A DNA stretch of 64,000 nucleotides from an uncultured Clostridia bacterium (GTDB taxonomy: Bacteria; Bacillota; Clostridia; TANB77; CAG-508). Location of the stretch: the NCBI GenBank assembly GCA_934129895.1, contig CAKOWY010000006.1, positions 33,046 through 97,045 of the forward strand. Reading direction: 5' to 3'. Shown here piece by piece: positions 36,543-45,122 of this stretch (position 1 is its first letter; every line of letters starts with the position of its first letter). The position numbers were made by a program, and so were the translations under genes. The notes beneath the pieces are model-generated. The model saw nothing but the letters and a program-made list of their open reading frames with translations. It did no database searches and was not told the DNA's origin.

Positions 36543-36920
36543 TTAGATAATCAAAATAATCATAATTGCACAGGTGATTCCAGCCAGAAAACCAGACACC
36601 ACAGGCGTTGCACCAAGGTGTGCATACCCGCGACGGCTAATTGCAAAGGTTCCGGGAAGCATCTTCGTAAAGAACCCGATGATGCACCACCAGAGTCCAA
36701 TGAAGATATGGGTAATGGCGAAACCAATCCCCATAAAAATGTGGCTGAGGATAGTGGAACCAAGGTTTGCAGAGAACTTGATTCCAACTGCACCGAGAAG
36801 CATAATGCAACCAGTAATGGTGATAATAATAGCAATAAAGCTATTAAGCGTACCTTCCAGCTGGAAAGAAATCCAGGGAAAAACCACGGTAGTAAACAGG
36901 TGGATCAGCAGAATAATCAT
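36543..36920 (-). CDS. Unknown 125-residue membrane protein, compositionally foreign
   Basis: ATG 36920 follows GTGAGGTACAACC. Three to four hydrophobic segments: MIILLIHLFTTVVFPWI, NSFIAIIITITGCIMLLGAV, ILSHIFMGIGFAITHIFIGLWWCIIGFF and the C-terminal VVSGFLAGITCAIMIILII, with a polar ISRRGYAHLGATP loop. Family not recognised. As in the 32.2-kb cassette, Arg uses CGT/CGC and G+C is far above neighbours. Opposite-strand ORFs in the same DNA are shadows: they lack an RBS and membrane pattern, and the terminator sits on this side. The remaining ~250 bp to gatC is A+T-rich and holds the gatC promoter. Confidence 0.7.
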   Translation of the reverse strand: MIILLIHLFTTVVFPWISFQLEGTLNSFIAIIITITGCIMLLGAVGIKFSANLGSTILSHIFMGIGFAITHIFIGLWWCIIGFFTKMLPGTFAISRRGYAHLGATPVVSGFLAGITCAIMIILII

Positions 36921-37102
36921 GGTTGTACCTCACAATCTTATGTTTGACATCGTTATATATAATCGTTCTGCATTGCAAAACGTTAAAAAGGAAAATTTTA
37001 TATAAAATGAACTACTTGTGTTCATATTAATAATATTATAACACAATTAACATAATTTTGCAAATTGGAAAGTTTGTTAAATATTTATTTGAACTTATAC
37101 TA

Positions 37103-37131
37103 TTGTAATTTTGGGCAAAAAGTTATATAAT
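37103..37131 (+). promoter_or_regulatory. Promoter of gatCAB
   Basis: TTGTAA (37103-37108), 17-bp spacer, TATAAT (37126-37131). Confidence 0.75.
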
Positions 37132-37166
37132 AAGCACATTAAAAAGAAAAACAGAAGGAGGCAGTT

Positions 37167-37454
37167 ATGAAAGTAAGTAGAGAAGAAATATTACACATAG
37201 CAAACTTAGCACAATTAGAATTAAAAGAAGAAGAGATAGACACATATATATTACATTTACAAGATATATTAAATTTTGCAAATATAGTAAATAATGCGCC
37301 TGTTGAAGGATTAGATATAACAATAGGAGCAAATGAAGCAAAAAATAGATTTAGAAAAGACGAAGTTAAGGTATTTGATAACATAGAAGGATTATTACAA
37401 AATGCACCAGAACAAGATAGACACATGTTTAAAATTCCAAAAGTATTAAACTAA
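37167..37454 (+). CDS. gatC: Asp/Glu-tRNA amidotransferase subunit C
   Basis: 95 residues, normal GatC length: REEILHIANLAQLELKEEEID at the start and the C-terminal VFDNIEGLLQNAPEQDRHMFKIPKVL. GatC is the wrapping subunit that stabilises GatA-GatB. First gene of gatCAB, RBS AGAAGGAGGCAG. Confidence 0.95.
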   Translation: MKVSREEILHIANLAQLELKEEEIDTYILHLQDILNFANIVNNAPVEGLDITIGANEAKNRFRKDEVKVFDNIEGLLQNAPEQDRHMFKIPKVLN

Positions 37455-37480
37455 GCAAGATTTTATAAGGAGGAATGTAA

Positions 37481-38959
37481 ATGGACATTACAGAATTAAC
37501 AGTACATGAGTTACAAGAAAAAATAAAAAATAAAGAATTAACAATAACAGAAATAACAAAAGCTTATGTAGATAGAATGAATGAGAAAGAAAAAGATGTA
37601 CAAGCATTTATAACAGAATTAAAAGATGAAGCATTAAAACAATCAGAAGAAATACAAAATAGAATTGATAATGGTGAAAAATTAGGAGATTTAGCAGGAA
37701 TTCCAATAGGAATCAAAGACATAATATGCACAAAAGGCATAAAAACAACATGTGCATCAAAAATGTTAGAAAATTTTGTATCACCTTATGATGCAACTGT
37801 TATGGAAAAAATAAATGCAGAAAATATGATAGATTTAGGAAAACTAAATATGGATGAGTTTGCAATGGGAGGATCAACAGAATATTCATATTTTAAGAAA
37901 ACAAGAAATCCATGGGATTTATCAAGAGTACCTGGAGGATCTTCAGGAGGTTCTGCAGCAGCAGTAGCAGCTAATATGGTACCATGGGCATTAGGAACAG
38001 ATACTGGTGGAAGTATAAGACAACCAGCTTCATTATGTGGTGTTGTTGGGTTAAAACCTACTTATGGATTAGTATCAAGATATGGAGTAGTAGCATTTGC
38101 ATCATCATTAGATCAAGTTGGAGTATTTACAAAAGATGTTCAAGATTGTGCAATGCTATTAAATGTAATTGCTGGATATGATGAAAAAGATTCAACATCT
38201 ATAGATAATGGAAAAAAAGACTATACAAAATCATTATCAAAAGATGTTAAAGGCTTAAAAATAGGAGTTCCTAAAGAATTTTATGGAGAAGGAATAAATC
38301 CTGAAGTAAAAAAATCATTAGAAGATGCAATTTTAAAATACAAAGAAATGGGTGTAGAAGTAGAAGAGTTTTCACTAGATATCGCTCAATATGCATTAGC
38401 AACATATTATATAATTGCATGTGCAGAAGCAAGCTCAAATTTAGGAAGATTTGATGGAATAAGATATACATATAGATCACCAGAAGCAAAAACATTAAAA
38501 GAAATTTATAAAAAATCAAGAAGTGAAGGATTTGGAGCAGAAGTAAAGAGAAGAATAATACTTGGAACTTATGTATTATCATCAGGTTATTATGACGCAT
38601 ATTACAAAAAAGCTCAACAAGTTAGAACACTTGTTATGAATGAATTTAATAAAGCATTTGAAAAATATGATGTAATAGTAACACCAACATCACCAACAAC
38701 AGCATTTAAATTAGGTGAAAAATCAACAAATCCAATGGAAATGTATTTAGCAGACATATGTACAGTTTCTGTAAATATTGCAGGATTACCAGGAATGTCA
38801 ATACCTTGTGGAATAGATAGTAATGGACTTCCAATTGGTATGCAAATAATCGGTAAGAAATTTGATGAAGAAACAATCATAAAAACAGCTTATGCTTATG
38901 AACAAGAAACAAAGTTCAGAGAAAAATACAAACCTACATTTAAAGGAGGTGTTAATTAA
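37481..38959 (+). CDS. gatA: Asp/Glu-tRNA amidotransferase subunit A
   Basis: 492 residues, amidase-signature enzyme. Ser-cisSer-Lys triad: Lys in GIPIGIKDI near residue 80, PGGSSGGSAAAVAA near 152 and GTDTGGSIRQPAS near 175. Hydrolyses glutamine and delivers ammonia to GatB. RBS AAGGAGGAATG. Its stop overlaps the gatB ATG by one base (TAATG). Confidence 0.96.
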   Translation: MDITELTVHELQEKIKNKELTITEITKAYVDRMNEKEKDVQAFITELKDEALKQSEEIQNRIDNGEKLGDLAGIPIGIKDIICTKGIKTTCASKMLENFVSPYDATVMEKINAENMIDLGKLNMDEFAMGGSTEYSYFKKTRNPWDLSRVPGGSSGGSAAAVAANMVPWALGTDTGGSIRQPASLCGVVGLKPTYGLVSRYGVVAFASSLDQVGVFTKDVQDCAMLLNVIAGYDEKDSTSIDNGKKDYTKSLSKDVKGLKIGVPKEFYGEGINPEVKKSLEDAILKYKEMGVEVEEFSLDIAQYALATYYIIACAEASSNLGRFDGIRYTYRSPEAKTLKEIYKKSRSEGFGAEVKRRIILGTYVLSSGYYDAYYKKAQQVRTLVMNEFNKAFEKYDVIVTPTSPTTAFKLGEKSTNPMEMYLADICTVSVNIAGLPGMSIPCGIDSNGLPIGMQIIGKKFDEETIIKTAYAYEQETKFREKYKPTFKGGVN

Positions 38960-40398
38960 TGCCAAGACAAGATTATGAAGTAGTAATGGGATTAGAAGTT
39001 CATGCAGAATTAGCAACAAAAACAAAAATATTTTGTAGCTGTCCAACAAGATTTGGTGCAGCTCCAAATACACAAGTATGTCCAGTATGTATGGCAATGC
39101 CAGGAACATTACCAACATTAAATGAAAAAGTAGTAGAATATGCAGTAAAAGCTGGACTTGCTACACATTGTACAATATCAAGAGATAGTAAAAATGATAG
39201 AAAAAACTATTTCTATCCAGATACACCAAGAGCATATCAGATTTCACAATTTGATAAACCATTGTGTGAACATGGATATATAGAAATAGAAACAAGTCAA
39301 GGAAAAAAGAAAATAGGAATAACACGTATTCATATAGAAGATGATGCTGGAAAATTAGATCATGATGACTTAGCAGGAGGAGCACTTATAGATTTGAATA
39401 GAGCTGGAGTTCCATTAATAGAAATTGTATCAGAACCAGATTTTAGATCAATAGAAGAAGTTGATGCATATTTAAGAAAATTAAAATCAATACTTGAATA
39501 TGTAGAAGTATCAGACTGTAAGATGGAGGAAGGATCTTTTAGAGCAGATGTTAATACATCAATTCGTCCAATTGGATCAGAAAAACTTGGTACAAGAACA
39601 GAAATGAAAAATATGAACTCATTTAGAAGTATAACAAGAGCACTTGAATATGAAATAGGTAGACAAGTAGAAGTTATAGATAATGGAGGAGTTGTTGATC
39701 AAGAGACACTAAGATGGGATGAAGTATCAGGAAAAACATTTTCAATGAGAGATAAGGAAAATGCACAAGATTATAGATATTTTCCAGAACCTGATTTAGT
39801 TGCAATAAAACTATCAGAAGAATATATTGAAAATATTAGAAAAACATTACCTGAAATGCCAGAAAGCAGAAAAGAAAGATATTTAAGAGATTATAAATTA
39901 TCTGAAAAAGATGCTGGAATAATAACATCTTCAAAATATTTATCAGATTTGTTTGAAAAAGCTTCTGAAATATGTGGAAATTATAAAGCAGTAAATAACT
40001 GGATAATTTCAGATATTTCAAGAATATTAAATGAAACAGAAATGGATCCTAAAGAAATACCATTTGATGCAAAACAATTAGCTAAATTAGTAACTTTAAT
40101 AGATAAAGGAACAATTAGTTCAAGTATAGGTAAAAAAGTATTAATAGAATTATTTGAAAACCCAAGAGACCCTGAAGATATTATAAAAGAAAAAGGTTGG
40201 ATACAGATTTCAGATGAAGGAGCAATCAAAGAAGTTGTATTAAAGATTATTGAAGCAAATCCTCAATCTGTTGCAGATTTTAAAGCTGGTAAAGATAGAG
40301 CATTAGGATTTTTAGTTGGTCAAGCTATGAAAGAAACAAAAGGAAAAGCAAATCCTCAAATGCTTAACAAAATGTTTGCAGAAGAATTAAAAAAATAA
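38959..40398 (+). CDS. gatB: Asp/Glu-tRNA amidotransferase subunit B
   Basis: 479 residues. N-terminal kinase-like domain: VMGLEVHAELATKTKIFCSCP, CPVCMAMPGTLP (zinc-type Cys), RKNYFYPDTPRAYQISQ, IHIEDDAGKLDHD; C-terminal tail domain (GatB/YqeY) from ~330 with DFKAGKDRALGFLVGQAMKETKGKANP. Phosphorylates and amidates misacylated Glu-tRNA(Gln) or Asp-tRNA(Asn). With asnS present, Gln-tRNA synthesis is the likely essential role. Confidence 0.96.
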   Translation: MPRQDYEVVMGLEVHAELATKTKIFCSCPTRFGAAPNTQVCPVCMAMPGTLPTLNEKVVEYAVKAGLATHCTISRDSKNDRKNYFYPDTPRAYQISQFDKPLCEHGYIEIETSQGKKKIGITRIHIEDDAGKLDHDDLAGGALIDLNRAGVPLIEIVSEPDFRSIEEVDAYLRKLKSILEYVEVSDCKMEEGSFRADVNTSIRPIGSEKLGTRTEMKNMNSFRSITRALEYEIGRQVEVIDNGGVVDQETLRWDEVSGKTFSMRDKENAQDYRYFPEPDLVAIKLSEEYIENIRKTLPEMPESRKERYLRDYKLSEKDAGIITSSKYLSDLFEKASEICGNYKAVNNWIISDISRILNETEMDPKEIPFDAKQLAKLVTLIDKGTISSSIGKKVLIELFENPRDPEDIIKEKGWIQISDEGAIKEVVLKIIEANPQSVADFKAGKDRALGFLVGQAMKETKGKANPQMLNKMFAEELKK

Positions 40399-40407
40399 AA
40401 AGATAGA

Positions 40408-40435
40408 GATCACTTCAGTTTGGTGGTCTTTATTT
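40408..40435 (+). terminator. Probable terminator after gatB
   Basis: GATCAC (40408-40413) / GTGGTC (40423-40428) with one wobble, then TTTATTTT. Confidence 0.6.
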
Positions 40436-40452
40436 TAATTAATATTTTGAAA

Positions 40453-40481
40453 TTGACAAGTTACATAAAATATAGTATACT
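40453..40481 (+). promoter_or_regulatory. Strong promoter of the small membrane-protein gene
   Basis: TTGACA (40453-40458), 17-bp spacer, TATACT (40476-40481). The ~95-nt leader contains CTATG/CATAG with loop AAA nested in an outer CTATAT/ATATAG pairing. Confidence 0.8.
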
Positions 40482-40584
40482 GATTAAAGCATATTTTGCA
40501 CATTGAAAATAACACTATATATCTATGAAACATAGGTTGATGGTGTGTACATATAGTAAACTACAAAGTGGAGGAGCGTTTGTT

Positions 40585-40920
40585 ATGAATATTCAAAGGA
40601 TGAAAGGTTTGGCATTAGGAGTTTCAATAATTGCAACTGCTGTCCTTATGCTGTGTTCTCTTGTAAGATTGATAAAGTATGGCGATGTAATTCAAGGATT
40701 AATTTATTTTGTTTTTGCCACTGGAATATCTTGTGGAGGACTTGGTGTTTTTGCGGATGAGGAAAATTTTGTGATTATCGGAACTGGTGTTGCTGTTCTA
40801 GCAAATGGTATGCTATTTTTGTGTAGAGATGGACAAGTTGATATCGGAAAATATACTATGTTAATTGGTGTTATAACAATTATTGCTGGTTGGTTTAAAT
40901 CAAAGATTTCGAAAGGTTAA
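40585..40920 (+). CDS. Unknown 111-residue membrane protein
   Basis: ATG 40585 lies 8-9 nt after GTGGAGGAG; the frame opens earlier at 40525 without RBS. Four hydrophobic segments: GLALGVSIIATAVLMLCSLV, IQGLIYFVFATGISCGGLGVF, FVIIGTGVAVLANGMLFL and YTMLIGVITIIAGWF; both ends positively charged. Family not recognised. G+C somewhat above neighbours. It has a strong promoter, structured leader and its own terminator, the same monocistronic design as the 32.2-kb cassette. Confidence 0.65.
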   Translation: MNIQRMKGLALGVSIIATAVLMLCSLVRLIKYGDVIQGLIYFVFATGISCGGLGVFADEENFVIIGTGVAVLANGMLFLCRDGQVDIGKYTMLIGVITIIAGWFKSKISKG

Positions 40921-40936
40921 CTATATGTGTAAAGGG

Positions 40937-40965
40937 AAGGACAGGCTATTTTAGCCTGTCCTTTT
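40937..40965. terminator. Bidirectional terminator before htpX
   Basis: AAGGACAGGCTA / TAGCCTGTCCTT, 12-bp perfect stem, loop TTT, T-rich tail. Confidence 0.93.
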
Positions 40966-40969
40966 AAAA

Positions 40970-41860
40970 TTATTTTAAATTTTTTAAAGCTTCAATTCTA
41001 TCTTCTGTACTTGGGTGAGTTGACCATAAGCTAGAAGTTTTCTTTTTATCTCTAAATGGATTTGCAATATACATGTTTTCAGTAGCTTTATTAGCAACTT
41101 TTAATTCATTTGGATCAGCAGAAATTTTTTCAAGAGCAGAAATTAATCCATCAGGATTTCTGGTAAACTCAACAGCAGTAGCATCTGCTAAAAATTCTCT
41201 TTTTCTTGAAATTGCGAGTTGCATAAGTTGACCAAATATTGGAGCTAATATTAAAAAGATTAATCCAATTAGCATAATAATTGCATTTCCATTGCCTTCA
41301 TTATCTCTATCACGACCACGTCCACCATAAAATGAAATTCGAGTAAACCAATCAGATAAAATTACAACAAATCCAACCATAACAGAAACTACGGCAGAAA
41401 GAAGAATATCATAATTTTTTATATGTGCCATTTCGTGTGCAATAACACCCTCTAATTCGTAATATTCTAACTTATCTAAAAGACCAGTAGTTACACATAT
41501 AACTGCATGTTTAGGATTTCTACCAGTTGCAAATGCATTTGGTTGAGCATCTTCTATAACATATAATTGTGGCTTTTCTGGTAGACCTGCAGAAATAACT
41601 AAAGAATCTAATATGTTTACTAATTTTAAATCTTCTTCTCTAGTAGCAGGTCTTGCATTATTTAATTTTAAAACAATTTTATCACTATAAAAATATGAAC
41701 CAGCAGTTGATAAAACAGCAAAAATGAATGCAATTACTAATGATAATTCTCCTAAGTCAAAAGCCATACATATATAGTAAACTATTATTGAGATAAAAGC
41801 CAAAAACATAAATACGATAAGACCTGATTTTATTTTATTTTTTTTAATATCTTCGAACAT
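40970..41860 (-). CDS. htpX: Membrane zinc protease HtpX (M48)
   Basis: 296 residues. Two N-terminal helices (~13-33, ~40-58), zinc site HEMAH at 142-146, two more helices (~155-175, ~190-215) and the third-ligand region EFLADATAVEFTRNPDGL. C-terminal STHPSTEDRIEAL is typical. Cleaves misfolded membrane proteins; active site cytoplasmic. Follows lemA on the minus strand with a 66-bp gap; lemA-htpX is a widespread pair. Confidence 0.95.
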   Translation of the reverse strand: MFEDIKKNKIKSGLIVFMFLAFISIIVYYICMAFDLGELSLVIAFIFAVLSTAGSYFYSDKIVLKLNNARPATREEDLKLVNILDSLVISAGLPEKPQLYVIEDAQPNAFATGRNPKHAVICVTTGLLDKLEYYELEGVIAHEMAHIKNYDILLSAVVSVMVGFVVILSDWFTRISFYGGRGRDRDNEGNGNAIIMLIGLIFLILAPIFGQLMQLAISRKREFLADATAVEFTRNPDGLISALEKISADPNELKVANKATENMYIANPFRDKKKTSSLWSTHPSTEDRIEALKNLK

Positions 41861-41926
41861 TTATTATCACAAACCTTTCTATAAAAAAATAATAGGAAAG
41901 GATAGAATAAAATTCTATCCTTCTTA

Positions 41927-42484
41927 CTATTTACTAAAATCAACTTTAACATTTTTTCTTGCTTCATCGCTTTCAGCTGTAAATAGTTCTTTCTTTTGGA
42001 AATTAAACATTCCAGCAACTAAGCTTGAAGGGAAAAGTTCTAATTTTGTATTATATTTTGTTACACTATCATTATAAAATTGTCTAGAAAAAGAAATTTT
42101 ATTTTCTGTATTACGTAATTCTTCAGATAAATCTGTGAAATTTTTGCTTGCTTTTAATTCTGGATAGTTTTCTGAAACTGCCATAATTGTCTTTAGTGTT
42201 CCAGAAAGTTCACCATCTAATTTTGCTTTTTCTCCAACAGATGATGAATTTGCCCAAGATGTTCTCAATTGAGCTATTTTTTCAAATGTTTCTGATTCGT
42301 GTGTCATATATCCTTTTACTGTTTCAACAAAATTAGGTATTAAATCAAATCTTCTTTGTAATTGTACATCTATTTGACTCCAAGCATTTTCAGTTTTAAT
42401 TCTTGAAGAAACTAATCCATTATAAACACTAATTACCCAAACTACTAATAATATAACTACAATTAATAAAATAATCCAACCCAT
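41927..42484 (-). CDS. lemA: LemA family protein
   Basis: 185 residues: N-terminal helix WIILLIVVILLVVWVISVYNGLV then VSSRIKTENAWSQIDVQLQRRFDLIPNFVETVKGYMTHE, the LemA signature, and SRQFYNDSVTKYNTKLELFPSSLVAGMFNF near the end. Single-pass with an extracytoplasmic helical bundle; function unclear but coupled to HtpX. RBS AAGGAGGTATTCACT. Confidence 0.95.
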   Translation of the reverse strand: MGWIILLIVVILLVVWVISVYNGLVSSRIKTENAWSQIDVQLQRRFDLIPNFVETVKGYMTHESETFEKIAQLRTSWANSSSVGEKAKLDGELSGTLKTIMAVSENYPELKASKNFTDLSEELRNTENKISFSRQFYNDSVTKYNTKLELFPSSLVAGMFNFQKKELFTAESDEARKNVKVDFSK

Positions 42485-42508
42485 AGTGAATACCTCCTTA
42501 CAATATTT

Positions 42509-42537
42509 ATAATATCATATAATTTTTTTTTTTACAA
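42509..42537 (-). promoter_or_regulatory. Promoter of lemA-htpX
   Basis: Minus strand TTGTAA (42532-42537), 17-bp spacer, TATTAT (42509-42514). Confidence 0.65.
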
Positions 42538-42550
42538 TATTTATATAAAA

Positions 42551-42600
42551 AATAATGAATATAAGTTTATAAAACGTTTTAAAAACTTATATTCATTATT
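42551..42600 (-). terminator. Terminator of the Asn-rich microprotein gene
   Basis: 18-bp perfect stem AATAATGAATATAAGTTT (42551-42568) / 42583-42600, 14-nt loop, T-rich exit on the minus strand. Confidence 0.8.
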
Positions 42601-42610
42601 TTAAATTAAA

Positions 42611-42688
42611 CTATTTATTATTATTTTTTTGATTATTACTGTTATTTTTATTATTGTTTTTGTTTTGATTATTATTTTTTTCTGACAT
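42611..42688 (-). CDS. 25-residue Asn/Lys-rich microprotein
   Basis: ATG 42688 lies 6 nt after a near-perfect GGAGGTG. The product begins MSEKNNNQNKNNNK and is 14 Asn out of 25 residues, with Lys and Gln making most of the rest. It ends 10 nt before an 18-bp terminator hairpin. A strong RBS plus dedicated terminator argue for a real gene despite the tiny size. No family recognised; small Asn-rich peptides are known among spore proteins, but nothing here proves that link. Confidence 0.6.
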   Translation of the reverse strand: MSEKNNNQNKNNNKNNSNNQKNNNK

Positions 42689-42755
42689 AAATAACACCTC
42701 CGTGAAATTTTTATAAAAATATTTTCTCCTAAAACGTAAGAAATATACATTCTTA

Positions 42756-42784
42756 TTGTAAAAATAAAAAAAAAGATATATAAT
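42756..42784 (+). promoter_or_regulatory. Promoter of murD
   Basis: TTGTAA (42756-42761), 17-bp spacer, TATAAT (42779-42784). Confidence 0.75.
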
Positions 42785-42834
42785 AATAACGAAAAACGCG
42801 AGAAAGAATAAAATACATAAATGGAGGAAAAACA

Positions 42835-44235
42835 ATGGAATTTGTAAATAAAAAATTAGAAAAATTTGAAAAAGATTTAATAAATAAAAAAGTTGCAGTG
42901 ATTGGAGTAGGAGTAAGTAACATACCATTAATAGATTATTTATATGAGAAAAAAGCTAATGTAACAGTATTTGATGAAAGAGAAGAAGAAAAAATATCTT
43001 TAGATATTTTAAATAAAATAAAACAATATAAATTCAAAACATATTTTGGAAAAAATAATTTAGAAAATTTAAATGAATTTGAATTGATATTTAGATCTCC
43101 AAGCTGTTTACCAACAAAGCCAGAATTAGTTAAAGAAAAGAATAATGGTGCAATTGTGACAACAGAAATAGAGCAATTAATAAAAATGGCACCATGTAAA
43201 ATAATAGGAATAACAGGAAGTGATGGAAAAACAACAACAACAACATTAACATCAGAAATACTAAAAGATGCTGGATATAATGTATATGTTGGTGGAAACA
43301 TTGGAATACCATTATTTACAAAATTGAAAGACATACAACCAAATGATTTAGTTGTACTAGAATTAAGTAGTTTTCAATTAATGGGGATGGAAGTTAGTCC
43401 AGATATTGCAGCTATAACTAATATAACTCCAAATCATTTAAATGTACATAAGGATTATGAAGAATATATAGAAGCAAAGAAAAACATATATAGACATCAA
43501 AAAGATACTGGAATTTTAGTAATTAATGCAGATAATGAATTAACAAATGAATGTCAAAATGATGCGAATGGAGAAGTAATATTATTTAGTAGCAAGCAAA
43601 AATTAGATTATGGATATATTGTTGAAGATGGAATTGTTAAAGAATGTGAAGATGGAGTGAGAAGACATCTTGTATCTAAAGATGAAATAAGACTAAAAGG
43701 AATTCACAATTTACAAAATATTTGTACAGCATTAGCACTAACAAAAACATTAGTTGATACAGATAAAGCAATAGATACTATAAAAAAATTTACAGGAGTT
43801 CATCATAGACTTGAACTTGTAAGAACATTAAATGGTGTAGAATGGTATAATGATTCAGCAAGTACATCACCTACAAGAGGAATATCAGCATTAAATGCGT
43901 TTGACAAAGAGATTATCTTAATAGCTGGAGGAGCAGATAAAAACTTGGATTATACTCCAATAGGAAAGCCAATTGTAGATAAAGTAAAATGTTTGATACT
44001 AATAGGTCAAACAGCATCAAAGATATATGATGCTGTAAAAAAAGAATTAGAAAAGCAAAATAAAACATTAGATATACATTTTTGCGAAACATTTAAACAA
44101 AGTTTAGAATTAGCAAAAAGAGTTGCAAAACCGGGTCAAATAGTGCTATTTTCACCAGCTAGTACAAGTTTTGATATGTTTAAAGATATGTATGATAGAG
44201 GAGATAAATTTAGAGAAGAAGTTAATAAATTTTAA
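42835..44235 (+). CDS. murD: UDP-N-acetylmuramoylalanine-D-glutamate ligase
   Basis: 466 residues. Rossmann N-domain (VAVIGVGVSNIPLIDYL), ATP loop GITGSDGKTTTTTLTSEIL near 124, carbamylated-Lys/central region NITPNHLNVHKDYEEYIEAK, and C-domain WYNDSASTSPTRGISALNAF, VLFSPASTSFDMFKDMYDRG. Adds D-Glu to UDP-MurNAc-Ala in the cytoplasm. It is separated from the usual dcw cluster here and heads a run of genes reaching hemW. Confidence 0.95.
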   Translation: MEFVNKKLEKFEKDLINKKVAVIGVGVSNIPLIDYLYEKKANVTVFDEREEEKISLDILNKIKQYKFKTYFGKNNLENLNEFELIFRSPSCLPTKPELVKEKNNGAIVTTEIEQLIKMAPCKIIGITGSDGKTTTTTLTSEILKDAGYNVYVGGNIGIPLFTKLKDIQPNDLVVLELSSFQLMGMEVSPDIAAITNITPNHLNVHKDYEEYIEAKKNIYRHQKDTGILVINADNELTNECQNDANGEVILFSSKQKLDYGYIVEDGIVKECEDGVRRHLVSKDEIRLKGIHNLQNICTALALTKTLVDTDKAIDTIKKFTGVHHRLELVRTLNGVEWYNDSASTSPTRGISALNAFDKEIILIAGGADKNLDYTPIGKPIVDKVKCLILIGQTASKIYDAVKKELEKQNKTLDIHFCETFKQSLELAKRVAKPGQIVLFSPASTSFDMFKDMYDRGDKFREEVNKF

Positions 44236-44266
44236 ATTACAATAGAAAATAAGGTGGGTGGTATTA

Positions 44267-45106
44267 ATGACAATAAAAGAAGCAATAACCAAGGGAATGA
44301 TTATGTTAAAAAGTAATAATATTGATAGTCCGAAATTAAAAGCAAGATTATTACTTCAATATATTTTGGATAAACCAAGACAATACATAATTGTTTATGA
44401 TAATAAAGAAATTGATAAAAAACAACAATGGGAATATTTTGTGAACATAGAAAAGATAACAAAAGGGATACCATTACAGCATATAACTCATAAACAAGAA
44501 TTTATGAAAATGGATTTTTTTGTAAATGAAGATGTCTTAATACCAAGACAAGATACAGAAATTTTAGTAGAAGAAGTTATAAAAATAGCCAAGAAAAAAA
44601 ATAGACCTAAAATTTTAGACCTATGTACAGGAAGTGGAGCAATTGCAATATCTTTAAAAAAATTTGTTCCAAATTCAGATGTATATGCTGTTGATATTAG
44701 TGAAAAAGCTTTAGAAATTGCTAGAAAAAATGCTAGAAAATTAGAAGCTGATGTTAAATTTATTAAATCAAATTTATTTGAAAACTTGAAAAAAGAAAAA
44801 TTTGATATTATAGTTTCTAATCCTCCATATATAAAAAGAGAAGATATTATGAACTTAAGTGAAGAAGTAAAAAATGAACCCCAAATAGCTTTAGATGGAG
44901 GAATAGATGGGCTAGATTTTTATAAAAAAATTTCTGAACAAGCAATTGAATATTTAAAATTAGATAGTTATTTATGTTTTGAAATTGGATATAATCAAAA
45001 AAATGAAGTTATTCAAATAATAGAAAATAAGCACATCTATAAAAATGTATATTCAAAAAAAGACTTATATGGCAATGATAGAATAGTAATAGCACAAGTA
45101 TTATAA
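44267..45106 (+). CDS. prmC: Release-factor glutamine methyltransferase
   Basis: 279 residues from ATG 44267 behind AAGGTGGGTGG; an upstream in-frame GTG at 44258 is unlikely. Motifs: VLIPRQDTEILVEEV, SAM site ILDLCTGSGAIAISL, and IVSNPPYI, which binds the Gln of the GGQ loop. Methylates RF1/RF2. Standard length. Confidence 0.95.
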   Translation: MTIKEAITKGMIMLKSNNIDSPKLKARLLLQYILDKPRQYIIVYDNKEIDKKQQWEYFVNIEKITKGIPLQHITHKQEFMKMDFFVNEDVLIPRQDTEILVEEVIKIAKKKNRPKILDLCTGSGAIAISLKKFVPNSDVYAVDISEKALEIARKNARKLEADVKFIKSNLFENLKKEKFDIIVSNPPYIKREDIMNLSEEVKNEPQIALDGGIDGLDFYKKISEQAIEYLKLDSYLCFEIGYNQKNEVIQIIENKHIYKNVYSKKDLYGNDRIVIAQVL

Positions 45107-45122
45107 AATTAAGGGAGGAAAT

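Noticed and set aside
36574..37005. Plus-strand ORFs (143 and 144 codons) across the G+C-rich islet at 36.5-37.0 kb
   Set aside because: Higher G+C leaves several frames open; only the minus-strand frame has an RBS, a coherent membrane-protein pattern and a correctly oriented terminator.
42611..42688. Microsatellite-like AAT repeat only
   Set aside because: The run is Asn/Lys codon-rich and could be simple repeat DNA, but the placed GGAGGTG, ATG, stop and terminator favour a gene.
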